Positions 49,838 to 61,700 of a DNA stretch of 64,000 nucleotides are shown in pieces. Source of the stretch: Nitzschia sp. DOCU1 (Eukaryota > Bacillariophyta > Bacillariophyceae > Bacillariales > Bacillariaceae); assembly GCA_951394045.1 (NCBI GenBank), contig OX595987.1, positions 496,001 through 560,000 of the forward strand. The letters run 5' to 3'. Position numbers and translations under genes: made by a program. The first letter of the stretch is position 1. Every line of letters starts with the position of its first letter. Below the pieces are notes generated by a model that saw only the letters and a list, made by a program, of their open reading frames with translations, was not told where the DNA came from and did no database searches.

Positions 49838-50161
49838 TTTGAGGTATTTCCAAAGCGAATGATGGATATGCTATGATGATGGTAATGACTGAATTGGCAT
49901 CCCGCCTCTTTTGATGGATCTTTTTCGTAAACCGAAAAGTCCCAAGTGGTCGAAGGTGTCCAATGGGTCCAGTCAGTCATCCGCGTTAAAGAACACGGCA
50001 ATTTAAACACCACAGCTTTCGAGGTCGAGAATCCAAACTTGGCACGAGGCATCGAAGGCAATCCGCCAAAAAGGTCATTGCAAATCACAACGCACCTGAT
50101 ACTTGCCTCCGCTGCTCACTTCGCTATCACCGACGACTTGAAGAAGAAGAAAGAGTTGACC

Positions 50162-50695
50162 ATGTCCGTGACGATTCATACCACCAACGGTGACCTCAAG
50201 GCCGAAATCTTTTGCGACACTTGCCCCCGAACGGCCTTCAATTTCCTCGCGTTGGCCGCCGCCGGCAAGTACAACGGCACCATCTTTCATCGAAACATCC
50301 CTTCCTTCATGATCCAAGGTGGGGATACGGCGCATGTCACTGGTCACAAGTCTAGTATCTGGGGAAACGATGTCACCTTTCCAGATGAATTCCATCCCAA
50401 CAACAAGCATGATCGTCGAGGACGTTTAAGTATGGCCAATCGAGGTCCTGACAGCAACAAGTCACAATTTTTCATCTTGTACGAACCCCAGCCACATCTC
50501 AATAATATGCACACCGTGTTTGGCCAAGTGCTTGATGGCTTCGATACTCTGGACAAGTGGGAACGTCTCCCATTGAAAGACAAATCCACCCCGAAGGATC
50601 CGCCAATGATCACGGGCATTACAATTCATGCAAATCCATTGGCGGATGAGGGAATCACCTATCCAACCCCCGATGGTCCACCTGAAAAGAAATAA
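50162..50695 (+). CDS. PPIL3-like cyclophilin peptidyl-prolyl isomerase
   Basis: This 177-aa single-domain cyclophilin starts MSVTIHTTNGDLKAEIFC, the exact kind of N-terminus of PPIL3, a spliceosome-associated cyclophilin. Active-site landmarks are FHRNIPSFMIQGGD, the SQFFI strand, and HTVFGQVLDG. The C-terminal ITIHANPLADEG also fits PPIL3, with a short extra tail ending GPPEKK. ATG at 50162 is chosen by homology; the same frame runs upstream to 49946 but that sequence has no cyclophilin character. The PRP38 gene in the same window belongs to the same machinery, but the two are not clustered closely enough to imply co-regulation. Confidence 0.93.
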   Translation: MSVTIHTTNGDLKAEIFCDTCPRTAFNFLALAAAGKYNGTIFHRNIPSFMIQGGDTAHVTGHKSSIWGNDVTFPDEFHPNNKHDRRGRLSMANRGPDSNKSQFFILYEPQPHLNNMHTVFGQVLDGFDTLDKWERLPLKDKSTPKDPPMITGITIHANPLADEGITYPTPDGPPEKK

Positions 50696-51421
50696 TCGAA
50701 TTAGCAGAGTACGTTGGCGGCTGGCTGGGGTTGATGTCGAGAATCCTTCTTCCGACAGAGGAAACGTCGGCATTCAATAACTACCTTTTGAAGCAAAGTT
50801 CAAATATGTTAGAAATAAACCATTTATTTATTTATTTCCTTTTTATCTATTCAAGACCAGCTGATGAATAAGTTTCTGCCACTGGCCTCCTTTCTCTAGA
50901 GTAGAGTGGAGGTAGCAAGATCGACCAAAAATCGCCAAAAGATCGAGTTGCAAACCAGAACGGACCTACCTGGTACATCATAGTGTATCATAGAAGTCGG
51001 CTGATAGTCCTGTAGTAATGTGGGAGGGAAGGCTACCATGGGCTCCAACATTCTGATCTTCCTCGAAATAGATGGACAAACCGCAGAAAGCAACAAAATG
51101 CATGGATAGTTCCCACCAATCGGCGCGGGGGAATTCGATCGTCAAAGATGGGGATCGTGCCGACAAAACGTGTGCCCCTTTTTGAACGTGCCAAACTGCT
51201 ATCAGCGAGCTTGTTCTGCGCACGATTGCTCTACGAAGGAATCCGTAAAAGTCTACGCTGCCACACTCCAAGGAACATCCAGACCCGAGATTCTCGTCGG
51301 ACCTGTTTGCAAATTTACCAGCGCCAGCAGCGTCATCACTTGATGCACATCTTTCCCTTCTTGTCATATTCAACTCCAGACCCACGCGTTCTCTCCCTTT
51401 CCTTGATAATATACCTTCGAC
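50696..51421. other. intergenic region
   Basis: This 726-bp spacer contains one TACCTGGTA motif near 50967. A TTTA repeat (about 50821-50837) follows the cyclophilin gene and may be part of its 3' region. No coding frame is supported. Confidence 0.4.
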
Positions 51422-52492
51422 ATGGCTTCTCTCAATTCGAAGATAACATCATTACCATCGTCATTGACAACTATCAGTTATTCTGCAGCCAATAGCTTAA
51501 ATCTGCTCAGTGAAGTAAGCGAACTCGCCGCTAGCGGCGAGCTTTCGCGAATGATTGAGGCCCAAGACGCCCAGACCGATGCTGCTGCAGCGAATTCCCC
51601 CAGCACCAAGCCAACGGTGACCAAGAAGAGTAAAGTGACGGCGAAACACACTTTGAAGAAAAAAGCGAAGAGGGCAACGCGACCTTATCCGGGTACTTCA
51701 GACGAGAAGGAATATATTGAGGGTGAACCAACGGAAAATGATGTCGTTAGTGGCCGCGGTGGCAAGTCCAATCATCACCCAGGCAACCGTGTCTTTCTGG
51801 AACTATGCTTGAGGGCGCGGAGCGCGTACCGTCCTCTACCAACTGATGATGACAAGAGGGCCAAAGCCGAGGAAATAATTAAATATGTCAAAGATGTCAA
51901 AGGGGGGCGCTTCGTGATCAAGGATAGCGACGATCCGAGATGGTACTTGATGTCCTACCGGAAGACAGTGAATAAGACCCAGCAGGCCTTACGAGACACG
52001 CATATTCCGGAATGGGCTATAGATGGGATGAAAACAGACTTTCCAGATGAGTATGCTCGGCACTTGGAGGAGCAGAACTACAAGAAGACGATCTACAACA
52101 AACGCAAAAAACCAGGCGAAAAGGGCGAACTAAAGAAGGCCATGGCAGGGGCGGTCCCAGCCCCAACCAAAGCGGAAGGCGTACTTTCACAGCCGAGCCT
52201 CGCCCCGTTGTCGATAAATCCCTTCGCCTGGGGCAGTTTGAATTTCAGCTCAATAGGCTCGCTGCCCTCCCTAGGCTCACTTTCTGGTAGCTTGGCTGTT
52301 CTCGGTCGCGATCCCGGGCTGTCTTTTCTGAATTCGATGGGGTATACCTCATCCTTGGGCTCCATCATGGCGATGCCTTCTTCCTTACCCGTGCCTCGAC
52401 AGCATGACTGGATGCATAGTGAGTACTTTGCTGAAATGAAGCCGAAGACCACAGATGTATCTACAAAAGAACAAAGCGCGAAGAAGCGCTAA
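51422..52492 (+). CDS. DUF6824-domain protein, possible nuclear regulator
   Basis: The 356-aa product contains the DUF6824 module at residues about 101-190: NDVVSGRGGKSNHHPGNRVF at its start, then a basic helix and GGRFVIKDSDDPRWYLM. This domain is greatly expanded in diatoms and related stramenopiles, and its biochemical role is not established as far as I know. The N-terminus is Ser/Ala-rich with a basic KKKAKRATR run that may be nuclear-localising. The C-terminal third is Ser/Gly/Leu-rich with repeats such as SIGSLPSLGSLSGSL. No intron is needed. A DNA- or chromatin-related role is only a suggestion from the basic composition. Confidence 0.85.
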   Translation: MASLNSKITSLPSSLTTISYSAANSLNLLSEVSELAASGELSRMIEAQDAQTDAAAANSPSTKPTVTKKSKVTAKHTLKKKAKRATRPYPGTSDEKEYIEGEPTENDVVSGRGGKSNHHPGNRVFLELCLRARSAYRPLPTDDDKRAKAEEIIKYVKDVKGGRFVIKDSDDPRWYLMSYRKTVNKTQQALRDTHIPEWAIDGMKTDFPDEYARHLEEQNYKKTIYNKRKKPGEKGELKKAMAGAVPAPTKAEGVLSQPSLAPLSINPFAWGSLNFSSIGSLPSLGSLSGSLAVLGRDPGLSFLNSMGYTSSLGSIMAMPSSLPVPRQHDWMHSEYFAEMKPKTTDVSTKEQSAKKR

Positions 52493-53263
52493 AATCTTTC
52501 GCTAGAATGCTATTTTTCACCAACTACACCCTGATACAATCCTTTCCTTAACGAAGTGATTTCCGTTGATTCGGACCCTCGCTTGCGACGCCCATACTGC
52601 CAGTTTACAATCGCCGATAGCCGATATTCTAGCGAACACGGTATTGCCAGAGGCTTAACCACACCAATGTATTACCTGGTATGACCAAAGAAACTACCGG
52701 TAGCACGGATTGGGCAGTGTAGCACCGTGAGTCTTGTCATGCTGGTTGTGGCGCTAAGAAGATTGAACTGGTACGGTTACTACTGATAATCATTATGGTC
52801 GGACGAATGATTATCATCGGGACGATATTCTTCTGGTTGGGATTTAAAGTGGCATGTTGGATGATCGCCGCTATGATACTCTGTGACTACTACAGTGCTC
52901 GTAGCTTCAGAGCTACTCTAGACTTCGCAGGTACGGAATGTAGACCCGCCCGAGAAATGGCTGATGCAGGAGCATGGAGCGCCATGCATGCAGACTATTA
53001 AAGTCCGATCAGTCAATCCAAAGTGGAACCTGGAATCCACAATAGGAAAATTGCTTTGTCCCAACACGGACGGTTCCCGTCGCTTGCATCAAAAATGTCG
53101 TCCTGTCGGCGAAAATAGCCGACGTACGATTTCCGTGGGTGATCCTTTTGTCGGAAGAACCATCACACATCCAGCAGCCTCACTTCGGGTGACCGATGCA
53201 GCACCTTGCCACAGTCCTCAACAACGGCTTCAAACTTCTACTCGACGCGAGAATCAAACCATA
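52493..53263. other. intergenic region
   Basis: This 771-bp stretch contains TACCTGGTA near 52673 and TACCGGTA near 52695. The next gene's frame can be extended upstream to 52964, but the first 100 residues of that extension lack the cysteine pattern and look non-coding. A 68-codon hydrophobic frame at 52795-53001 has no other support. Confidence 0.4.
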
Positions 53264-54016
53264 ATGTACGACAATTGCTCCAGCTGCGGTGAATTTCTCT
53301 TGGACGGGGGGAGCTACTTCTCGTATCCGTCTTCGGCGCCCCACATCACTGATGAGGACGCGAACCTTTTCTGCTGTTCGGATTCCCAGCGTGACTTTCG
53401 GCCCCTTTGCTGCGCCTGCCAGAATTATGCGAAATGCGACGTTTGTCACAAGGACATTTGTATCTTTTGTGTTAGGGAATCGGCACAGTACAAATGTTGT
53501 GGCTTGAAGCTCTGTGGTGCTGGATGCCGAACGGCTCACAAGACGACCATTCGTTGCATCGGGGCGCCGGCATTGACAACCGAAGGAGCGGTTGTGGCCG
53601 CCGCCCCAGATTTAGTTTCTCTGTCATCTGATGAAGAGATGATGGATCAAGGTTCTGCCGTTAGCTGTGAGAAAAAGCATGTCATGACGCACCTGCCCTG
53701 TGGCCCGAATCATCTCGGATGCAATTTCTACCCAGGAAAGTGTCGGGGTTGCGAGGAAATGACACGGGACAGCTCCGAGAGCGTCAAGCGCCAACGAGAT
53801 ATTGCTCGGCTCATGGCGATTGTAGATACCATCGAGAGCGAGACGATTCGAACTACAATTCAGGAAATTGTCGGCGATCCGGAAAATATAAAACGCAAGC
53901 ACAATGACGAGGAGCGTATCATCGAGCTTGATCAATCGTTGAAAAGGGCACGTCACACTTCCAACCATGAGGAAGAAGTCGTGGATAACTGCAAATGGCA
54001 CTTTGCAATGCCTTGA
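53264..54016 (+). CDS. cysteine-rich, zinc-binding-type protein of unknown family
   Basis: This 250-aa protein starts MYDNCSSCGEFLLDGG. Residues 5-105 hold about 19 cysteines in C-x2-C pairs (CSSC, CCAC, CDVC, CIFC, CCGLKLCGAGC), suggesting two or more treble-clef or RING/B-box-like zinc sites. A second cluster (LPCGPNHLGCNFYPGKCRGCEEM) lies near 145-170. The C-terminal part is helical with a probable coiled coil and a basic NIKRKHNDEER stretch. The family is not recognised. An alternative start at 52964 would add 100 residues. A role as ubiquitin ligase or nucleic-acid binder cannot be chosen from sequence alone. Confidence 0.7.
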   Translation: MYDNCSSCGEFLLDGGSYFSYPSSAPHITDEDANLFCCSDSQRDFRPLCCACQNYAKCDVCHKDICIFCVRESAQYKCCGLKLCGAGCRTAHKTTIRCIGAPALTTEGAVVAAAPDLVSLSSDEEMMDQGSAVSCEKKHVMTHLPCGPNHLGCNFYPGKCRGCEEMTRDSSESVKRQRDIARLMAIVDTIESETIRTTIQEIVGDPENIKRKHNDEERIIELDQSLKRARHTSNHEEEVVDNCKWHFAMP

Positions 54017-55410
54017 CTTGACTGCTGAGTCCCAGGAGTACAGGGATGGGGACGGGACGGGGACTGGGGGATTATCACAAATGGCCGCCAACAGTATACA
54101 GAACTGTAGCTTCCACGGCTTGCGGCCAGCGCTGGTCGTTGCAAGGGCACCGTAGAGACCTTCCGTGGGCTGATTTGGCTGTGTGCTTGATCTTGTTGGA
54201 TCACTATGTTGGTAGCGGGGGAAGTTGAAAAAACCTTTTCATTGGTAGACGACCGACCGATTCGTGGCGCTAATATATTGGCAACCGCAAAATAGAAGCC
54301 CATACTATGATAGTCTTCATAGCCTCTAGTAGCTAGACTGATTGAGCAGATTAGATCGATTTCTTATCGGTTCGCAACATGGAGCGGATAGGCTTTCTCG
54401 CCATAGTTTGTGCTTCGAGGACCCCTTTCATTGGAAGCCGCTTGTTCTACCAATAGAGCTACCATAACCTCGGACTGGTACTCTCGTTGTTGACTGTTGA
54501 TCGGCGGCAATCTTTGCTATTCTACTACCGGTACTCTGGGAGGACAGGTTAGCTACCTACTGGTAGTCAAGTGACATCATTCACCCGCCAGCTAGTAGCT
54601 AGTTTTCGGTACATATCAAGTCAACTCTGCTTATAATCGCTTGGTGTAGGCTGTAGCTCTAGCAGTGCTTTACGCAATCATATTATTCCCTGACGGCGGC
54701 CGAAACGACAAACCCATAGGTACTAGTCCTTTGGAAGAAGATCTAAAGTAAGTAATGGGAGCGAAGACTTGCACGAATGGCTGCAAATCTAAATTATTTT
54801 TAGACGTCTCATTACGTCGTTTCACTGAGATGTTCGCGAGCGTATGATACTTAACAGTCGTCGGTAGACCAGGTCGATCGAATTCCCGCGCCGCCTTCAT
54901 CGTCTCACCGTCCGTTCTCATGTCATTGTGTCCTCACAAATTGGCAATCGTTGTTGCGACAAAATACAAACTTGCAATTGCGAAATAAGCGAGACAAAGG
55001 AAATCAATAACACAACAGTATTCGAGATAATATTCTTCATTGAATCACTAAAAGGTATGTTAATTTTGGTATTCGTTGAATGCGTGCTTGACTTTGCAAC
55101 CAGGGGATCTATCAGCGATTCAATTCGTGTTTGCCTCCAACTCCGACCATGACAACCAGAAGCGCGTTTTTATGTATCCGTTTGAATTCCTTGTTAGCGG
55201 CTAGCATGAGTACGGCAGAGGTGCGGCAGCGTCATTTTCAATGCCATCGGCGGCAGCGTTGGTTGGAGAGAGAGAAAGATTCCAAACCTGTGATCCCGGC
55301 GAAGAAGATTGGGCGACTGGCAGGAGTGAACGCACATCCACGTCGGAGTCCCACCCACATGGTTCAATCGTGATTCTTGAATGTTGTAGACTAACTTTTT
55401 CGCAAAGAGT
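54017..55410. other. intergenic region, no gene recognised
   Basis: This is a gene-free stretch of about 1.4 kb. It includes a degenerate tRNA-like segment on the minus strand (about 54395-54473), which I rejected as a gene, and scattered TACCGGTA/TACTGGTA-like motifs near 54529 and 54559. The end next to 55411 should contain the NDR kinase promoter. Confidence 0.4.
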
Positions 55411-57673
55411 ATGCACCTCTTCAGTAAGCGCGCTGGCAAAGCACGATCCAACACGCATGCCACCCCTCAAAGATCGATCTGGCATCGTTCCAACGGGCCG
55501 AAAATCGTCGATGAAAATGCGCCCCCCGCCAAACCCAACCGCAAAGACACCACAACAGCAGATACAACACGTCGTTCGACCTGCAACAAGAACAACAACA
55601 ACAAAAACACCCACCGGTACAGGTCCTCTCCAAGTAAACGACAGAGTCCCGTCCATCAGAAGAAGGGACCCACTACTGTTACTCCAGAGGCATCAGTAGC
55701 ATTCCAGCAGGAAGAAGTGAAGGAGAGGCATACATATCCAGCTCCGGTCGTATCAACCAGCACCAACATGAGTACTCATCCAATGGCAGACGACGAGGCC
55801 GTGGCGGCCGCCGATAAAGAGATGGAAGCCCGTGCCAACCGTGCCAAGGAGCTTCTATCTCAACGTTATGTCGGTCTCAAGACGCAACAGGTTCGTTTTC
55901 ATGGCTGGCTACTCGTACAAAAGTTAATTTCTCGCTCTCTGACCCCCTCGCTTCTCCATTTTCCTGTTGTGATTTCGTCCTCTGTTTGTTGTCATACTAC
56001 TCTAGGAGGACCGCAAAAGTCGCAAGATGCAACTTGAACGTCAAATGATCGGCATGCCTGAAGAAAAGAAGCAAGTTTTGCGCCGCACTTTGGAGCATGA
56101 AGAATTTCTAGCGCAAAAAGAATCTCGCAAAACGATTTCTACGGCGGACTTTGAATCTCTGGCAGTCATTGGACGCGGCGCCTTTGGAGAAGTCCGGCTG
56201 GTCCGCCATGCTTCCAAGTCGCGCTCCAAGGACGAGCCGATTCAAATCTTTGCGTTGAAGAGCATGAAAAAGGAAATGATGGTCTTGAAGAATCAAGTCG
56301 GCCATGTGCGGGCAGAGCGCGAGGCTCTGTCCAAGGCGGATTCGGAAAATCGATGGTTGACGGCCTTGCACTACTCGTTTGTCGACGAAACACATCTGTA
56401 CATGGTCATGGAGTTCTTGCCGGGTGGCGATTTGATGAGTTTGTTGATTAAAGAAGATACCTTCTCGGAATCGGTCACTCGCTTCTTCATGGCCGAAGCG
56501 GCGCACGCCATTAGCAGCGTGCATGCTCTAGGATACATCCATCGTGATATCAAGCCGGATAACATGCTGTTGGATGCGAGGGGGCATTTGAAACTGACGG
56601 ATCTGGGACTTTGCAAAAAGGTTGGAGAAGTCAGTCCTATGGATGATCCTGATTATGTGCTCAAAATGCTCAAAGAACAGGGATTGATTACGGAAGCGAC
56701 GGGAATTGATGCTGGGGGCAGCAACCACAACAACACTGGCGCCGGAAAACATCGCGATTCGGGTGATGCCATGGCCATGTCGATTGATGATGGAATCCCC
56801 ACTGCGAATCCGTCGCAACCGCGGCCTCAAATGCCCACAGGAAAGGCTCGTCGTGAGGTATGTATTGTATCAGCACGACCATGTCGTAAGTGTATCTGTG
56901 GTTGCCTAACCATGCATTCTTGTTGTGTAGATGGCGTACTCGACTGTCGGGACTCCGGATTACATTGCCCCCGAAGTTTTGGCTGCTCAGAATGGTGCTT
57001 CTGGCTACTCGTACACTACTGCGGTCGACTGGTGGTCCTTGGGGGTGATCATGTTTGAATGTCTGGTCGGATACACTCCCTTTTATGCTGAGGATCCCGT
57101 AACTACTTGCCGCAAAATTTTGCGCTGGCGTCAGTGTTTGGAGTTGCCTGCAGAAACAAAGGCGAATTTGTCCCCAGAATGTATCGACTTTTTGAGTTGC
57201 CTCTTGGCAGGACCGGAATCCCGTATTGGATCTTCCAAGAATGGCACCGAGTTTGAAAATGGATTCAAGCAAGTAGTGCAACATCCGTGGTTCAAGGGAT
57301 TCGATTGGGAAGGATTGCCTCATCGTGAAGGACCCTTGCTGCCCAGTGGAGCTCGGGAGTTCCCCGAGTTACTAGAGTATCTCAAGTAAGTTGCTCAACA
57401 GGATTGAACGGAATGGCCGCAAAGCAATCTTACACATTCTCACACTTTCTCGTGTTACCATACAGAACTTGCCCCAAGAACGACCCACGCTTCCATCAGT
57501 TGGTATCTCGCGTCACTCAGAACTTCGACACGTTTGAAGACTATGGTTCCAACTTGGATCGACAAGGCAAGACTCGTGTGGTCCGCAATCAGCTCGATCA
57601 GTTCTATGATTACAATTATCGACGAGTTCGAAAGCCCAAACTTCCTGGCGCCGTGGAAGAACTCAACAACTAA
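55411..57673 (+). CDS. NDR-family AGC protein kinase
   Basis: Exons are 55411-55890, 56006-56857, 56931-57385 and 57466-57673, with introns of 115, 73 and 80 nt; the product is 664 aa. A disordered Asn/Thr-rich N-terminus precedes the NDR N-terminal regulatory helices that bind Mob proteins ([20 protein letters not shown] to about residue 205). The kinase domain starts at about 210 (GRGAFGEV 216-223), with [15 protein letters not shown] in place of DFG, and the long insert before the activation loop that marks NDR/LATS kinases. The activation loop [10 protein letters not shown] keeps the NDR autophosphorylation serine. The hydrophobic motif reads FYDYNY (642-647), with Asn where NDR has the phosphorylated Thr. 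Met at 55769 is an alternative start. NDR kinases control polarity and morphogenesis. Confidence 0.9.
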
Positions 57674-58706
57674 AATATGCAACAGCGCACCTGCACTGGC
57701 ACGATGGAGCAGGCTTTTGTAGCTTCTTGAGGCTGCATGCCATGGTAGATAGACAAAACATGCAACTGATTTTTTCGGTGTGCAATAATACACGCCAATT
57801 AGATGATATGTAAAGCCTTTTGAACGGGTTGGGTTACAGAATTCGCTAGTAGCCAATCTGCACCTTCCGTGTTGGAGATTCTTGTTCGTTAGTAAAGCTA
57901 CAACTTCCAACTGCAATGGCGCACATCGTAGCGAAAGGTAACGATTGCCGCGGCCACGGGCAGAATCAAGTGTGTTCCTTGCTGGTGGCAAGGGCGTTGG
58001 TTGCAGCGCTCGTTTCTACTTCTTGTACTCTCTACCCGAAAGCAACCTACCCAGCACTAGAGTAGAGCTCCTACCTCATGTAACAACTGCTATAACGCTC
58101 TACTTTAGTAAAGTGTTTGCTTTTGACTGCCTGTGACTCTAGATGCTCCCAACTGCAAGAGTACGAAATTGAAACGGACTTGGATCCCTCCATATTGCTC
58201 GGGTATGTAATAGCATCAACATCATATCTATAAGGATAGGTAAAGGACACAGAAAGATTTCTTTCATTCGCCCGAGGTCGCCTGGCCGTCGCCCCTTTTT
58301 TGGCGGCAAGAGAGGTCATTGATGACTATCGTGGATTTACTACGAGGCTCTACGACGATGCAAATCGTTGCGCGTTGGCTGTCGGAATCTCGATCCAACC
58401 AACATCCATCATGTAGCCAAGTTGTCGGCTGCTTCCGGATATCATACTATTATCTGGTCAGATACTGGTCTCATACAGACTGCTGGTCTTTCGCTTGAGT
58501 ATTTGTAGCACTGCTGTGGTAGATACTAAGCTTGGAAGGAAGCATAGGCGGGAAAACAAGTTTCAAGGTTGCAAAGAAAGAAGTGAGCGTGCGGCGCCGT
58601 TTTGCTTCCTGAAATCTTTTTCTCGTTTTACGCGTTACGAAACCAATATATATATACACCCTTATTTTGAACCGTCGCTGAGTCATCGACGACAAAGAAA
58701 GGAACC
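57674..58706. other. intergenic region, no gene recognised
   Basis: This spacer of about 1.03 kb lies between two plus-strand genes. A short TA-rich run near 58646-58656 (ATATATATATA) lies about 60 bp before the MCTP-like start and may be promoter sequence. Nothing else is supported. Confidence 0.4.
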
Positions 58707-61700
58707 ATGAGAGGCATCTTTGGAGGTGGCAAGAAGAAGAGTAAGGGCGATCCAGAAGGACCCCGGAAAAAGAAGAAATCGCCCATTGATGATGGCTATC
58801 CAGAAGAAGGAAAGAAGAAGAAGATTAAGAAGATGCGTCTTCGCTTGAAGAAGAAAAAGAAGAAGAAAAAGCACAAGGACGACGAGGGGTATGTCGTTGG
58901 TGGGGACTATGATCGTCGGGAGCGATCGTATGATGACGATGAATTCAGCAGAGGCGGTGGCTTCCAGCTGGACAATGTGCAGTCGGGGGCGAAATTCACC
59001 GGTCGAGAGTCGGAGCTTCAGCCTGGGGATGACGCTGGCAAAAAGTTTCGAGTGAAGCCTTTCCACGCATTTCCAAATCCGGTGTACATGAATGAGGCTG
59101 AACTCTACCAGAACATGATGCAGCCGTCGGACGAGTTTGAATTCCTGACCTCCTACTTGAATCCGTCTACAAAGGTGACGCGCCGCTTGAAAGTACCAGA
59201 CATTGTTCGTAGGCACTTTGGAACGCCACGAGAAGATGGTCGTATCGGCTCTCTGCGGGTAGAGGTCCTAGGCTGTGTCGGTCTGGATCGCCCCAAGCCT
59301 GAAGTCTCGGTTTACCTCGTGGTGGGAGATTGTGCTTTTGCCACAGATATCATTGCTGGAGCTAGGAGTCCAATGATGCCTAGCAGCGCGAAGCGAGCGG
59401 CCGTCTTTCCCCTGCACCACGCCTATGCTCGCTTGTTCGTGGGTGTCTTTGATGTCAAAGCAAGCAAGAAGAGTGAAGCTGACGCTTATTGCGGGCGTGT
59501 CGCCATTGACATCCCGCCGCTTCGTCCCGATACTGAGTATGACGTTACCTTTCCCATTCGAGCATCAACTTTCATTTATGATAGGCGTCCTCGGGGTGTC
59601 GTCCGCCTTCGCTTTTCTCTGCACTGGTTCAGCGAGCGGGCTGTCATCATGTCGTATTTGAAACGTCCCCGCAATCCCCTGGCATTTTCTAGACAGGCCA
59701 AGAAACAACCGACCATTCCCTGTGGAGACCCAAAGACTTTCCGAAACGTTGCAGTGACGGTGCACGGACAAGACTTTCCTGGAAAGTATACCCGTGGGGC
59801 CTTTCGTGCTACCATGCGTGAATTCAATCTCTACCAGCAAAACATTCGGTTTTTGTCGAAGGTTACGATTATCGACTGTATCTTGTGGGAGAACCCACTA
59901 ATGAGTCTCTATCTCTTCTCAACCAATATGTATTGCGTTTGGACAAACTCGGTGCGCCTCGTACCTCCTTTTTTCATTGGATGGTTGATTTACCTGTTGT
60001 TCGAGAATTATCTTGCCAACAATGTGGCAATGGCTGGCCATCTGGGATACCGTCCGCTAAGTATCATGGAAGTCTTCTGGGGGCTCGTGCGGGATTCAAA
60101 AGGTATGAAGACGCACTTCAAGCCGATATTGGTGAAGAAACGAGCTCGAAAGCAAGTCATGGGGGAAGATGGAAAGCTCGCTGATATCGAAATGGCAAAT
60201 CACCGCGAGTTCCCTTTTTCTGAGCGGTACACGTATCATAAGTTTGCCGCATCGGATGCCATCGCGGCATCGCCGTCCAAGCAGAAGAAAGGAAAGAAGG
60301 GCGGAGCTCAAGGTATGTAATGGTTACTTGACATATTATGGCTAACTTCTTTGGAACCTGCCTGAATTTACTTCTTTTTGCTGTTGCACACAGTCGCGAG
60401 TAAAGATGACCAAGCAACCGCGCGGCGTCTTTCCATTTACACGGCTCCCGTGCAGCAACGTGAAGAAGAAAGCGAGGAGGAATCAGAGGAGGAGGAAGAA
60501 GAAAGCGAGCAAGGGGAACGCGACGGAGAAGGGATGATGGACCAAGATGACGATGGATATGGTGAGATGGCTGATAGTGACGAAGACGAGGACAACGACG
60601 ACGAAGATGCCCCGCCCGGCAAGGGACGAATTTTCCAAGCGGGTAAGGCCAGTACAACACGCCGCATCCGCGTTGGTCCGGAACAAAACAGTGACAAATC
60701 GGGACGAAAGGTTCCTCCACAGGTCCACTTGTCGAGGGTCGAGCACATGTTGCACCGAGCGACCAAAAATATTTCCGTTGAGCACGTTCACTTTCCCCCT
60801 CCTCATTTGCAGATGAACATGGGAAAAGACTACAATGCCAAAGGTCCAGCCTCCGATGTTATTACCGCAAAGGAGAAGCAGAATTTCGATGAGTTCGACC
60901 GGATGCTTGGCTTCCGTACCAAGAACCCAAACCCGATTTTGAGAATTACGTCTTCGTTTCTGGGTCCTCTGATGCGCATTATTCGGATTGTCGTATACGC
61001 CATTCGAATCGCTTTTAACGTAACGGCCTGGACGGATCCCTTCCTGACGTTTTGGGTTTTCGCATTCCTATGCACGCTGGCGTTTGTTCTCTTCATCTTT
61101 CCCTGGAGAACTTTCTTCTTTCTGTCCACGGCCGTTCTTTTGGGACCACAGGTAAGGAAACAACACGTGTCGAAGACTTTTCGTGTTTCACTTGATCTCA
61201 TCCAACGTTTTCGTACTAGAATATTGCGGTCCGAAAGTACCTTGAAAGAAGGGCGCGAGAGAAGGAAGTCGAGGACGCAGAGAAGGCCGAGCGCGAGAAG
61301 GCGGAGGCCAAAGCCAACGCGGCTGCTCAGACGGCAATTATCTCTTCGAAGGCAAAGGCTGCCGAGGAAGCAGCTGCCGCAAAGGCTGCTAAGAAAAAGA
61401 AGAAAGGCGGTCTCTTTGGTCGCAAGAAGGAAGACGAGGAAGCGGAAGCGGAGGAGTTAATCAACGAAGCCGATTTGTATCATTCACCGCGGCCAGCATT
61501 TTATGCTCATACGAAGCCCACTAGACGGACCCAGGTACCACGTGATGTTGCCGTTCCATATTTTAGGTTCCGTAAGGAACGCTTCTATGATTGGCCGCCC
61601 GATCCAACTGTATCTCGAGCCACGCCTCTGATTGCCGCCCACGGTTCTCGTGATGAGCTTGGCGATGGCAGCGTTCACGGAAGGAGTGACAGGCGACGAC

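Noticed and set aside
49946..50161. N-terminal extension of the cyclophilin frame
   Set aside because: PPIL3 proteins begin at the MSVTIHT position. The upstream 72 codons show no targeting signal and overlap the divergent promoter.
52795..53001. 68-codon hydrophobic frame
   Set aside because: It is short, has no homology-like features, and overlaps another frame. Hydrophobicity alone is not enough.
54395..54473. tRNA-like segment on the minus strand (TAGCTC...GGTAGAAC...CTTCCAA...)
   Set aside because: The D-arm resembles a tRNA, but the anticodon stem does not pair, the T-arm is poor and the acceptor ends do not match. At best it is a decayed tRNA or SINE remnant.
55131..55410. Possible upstream coding exon of the NDR kinase
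   Set aside because: No frame joins the kinase with good splice sites, and the ATG at 55411 is sufficient.
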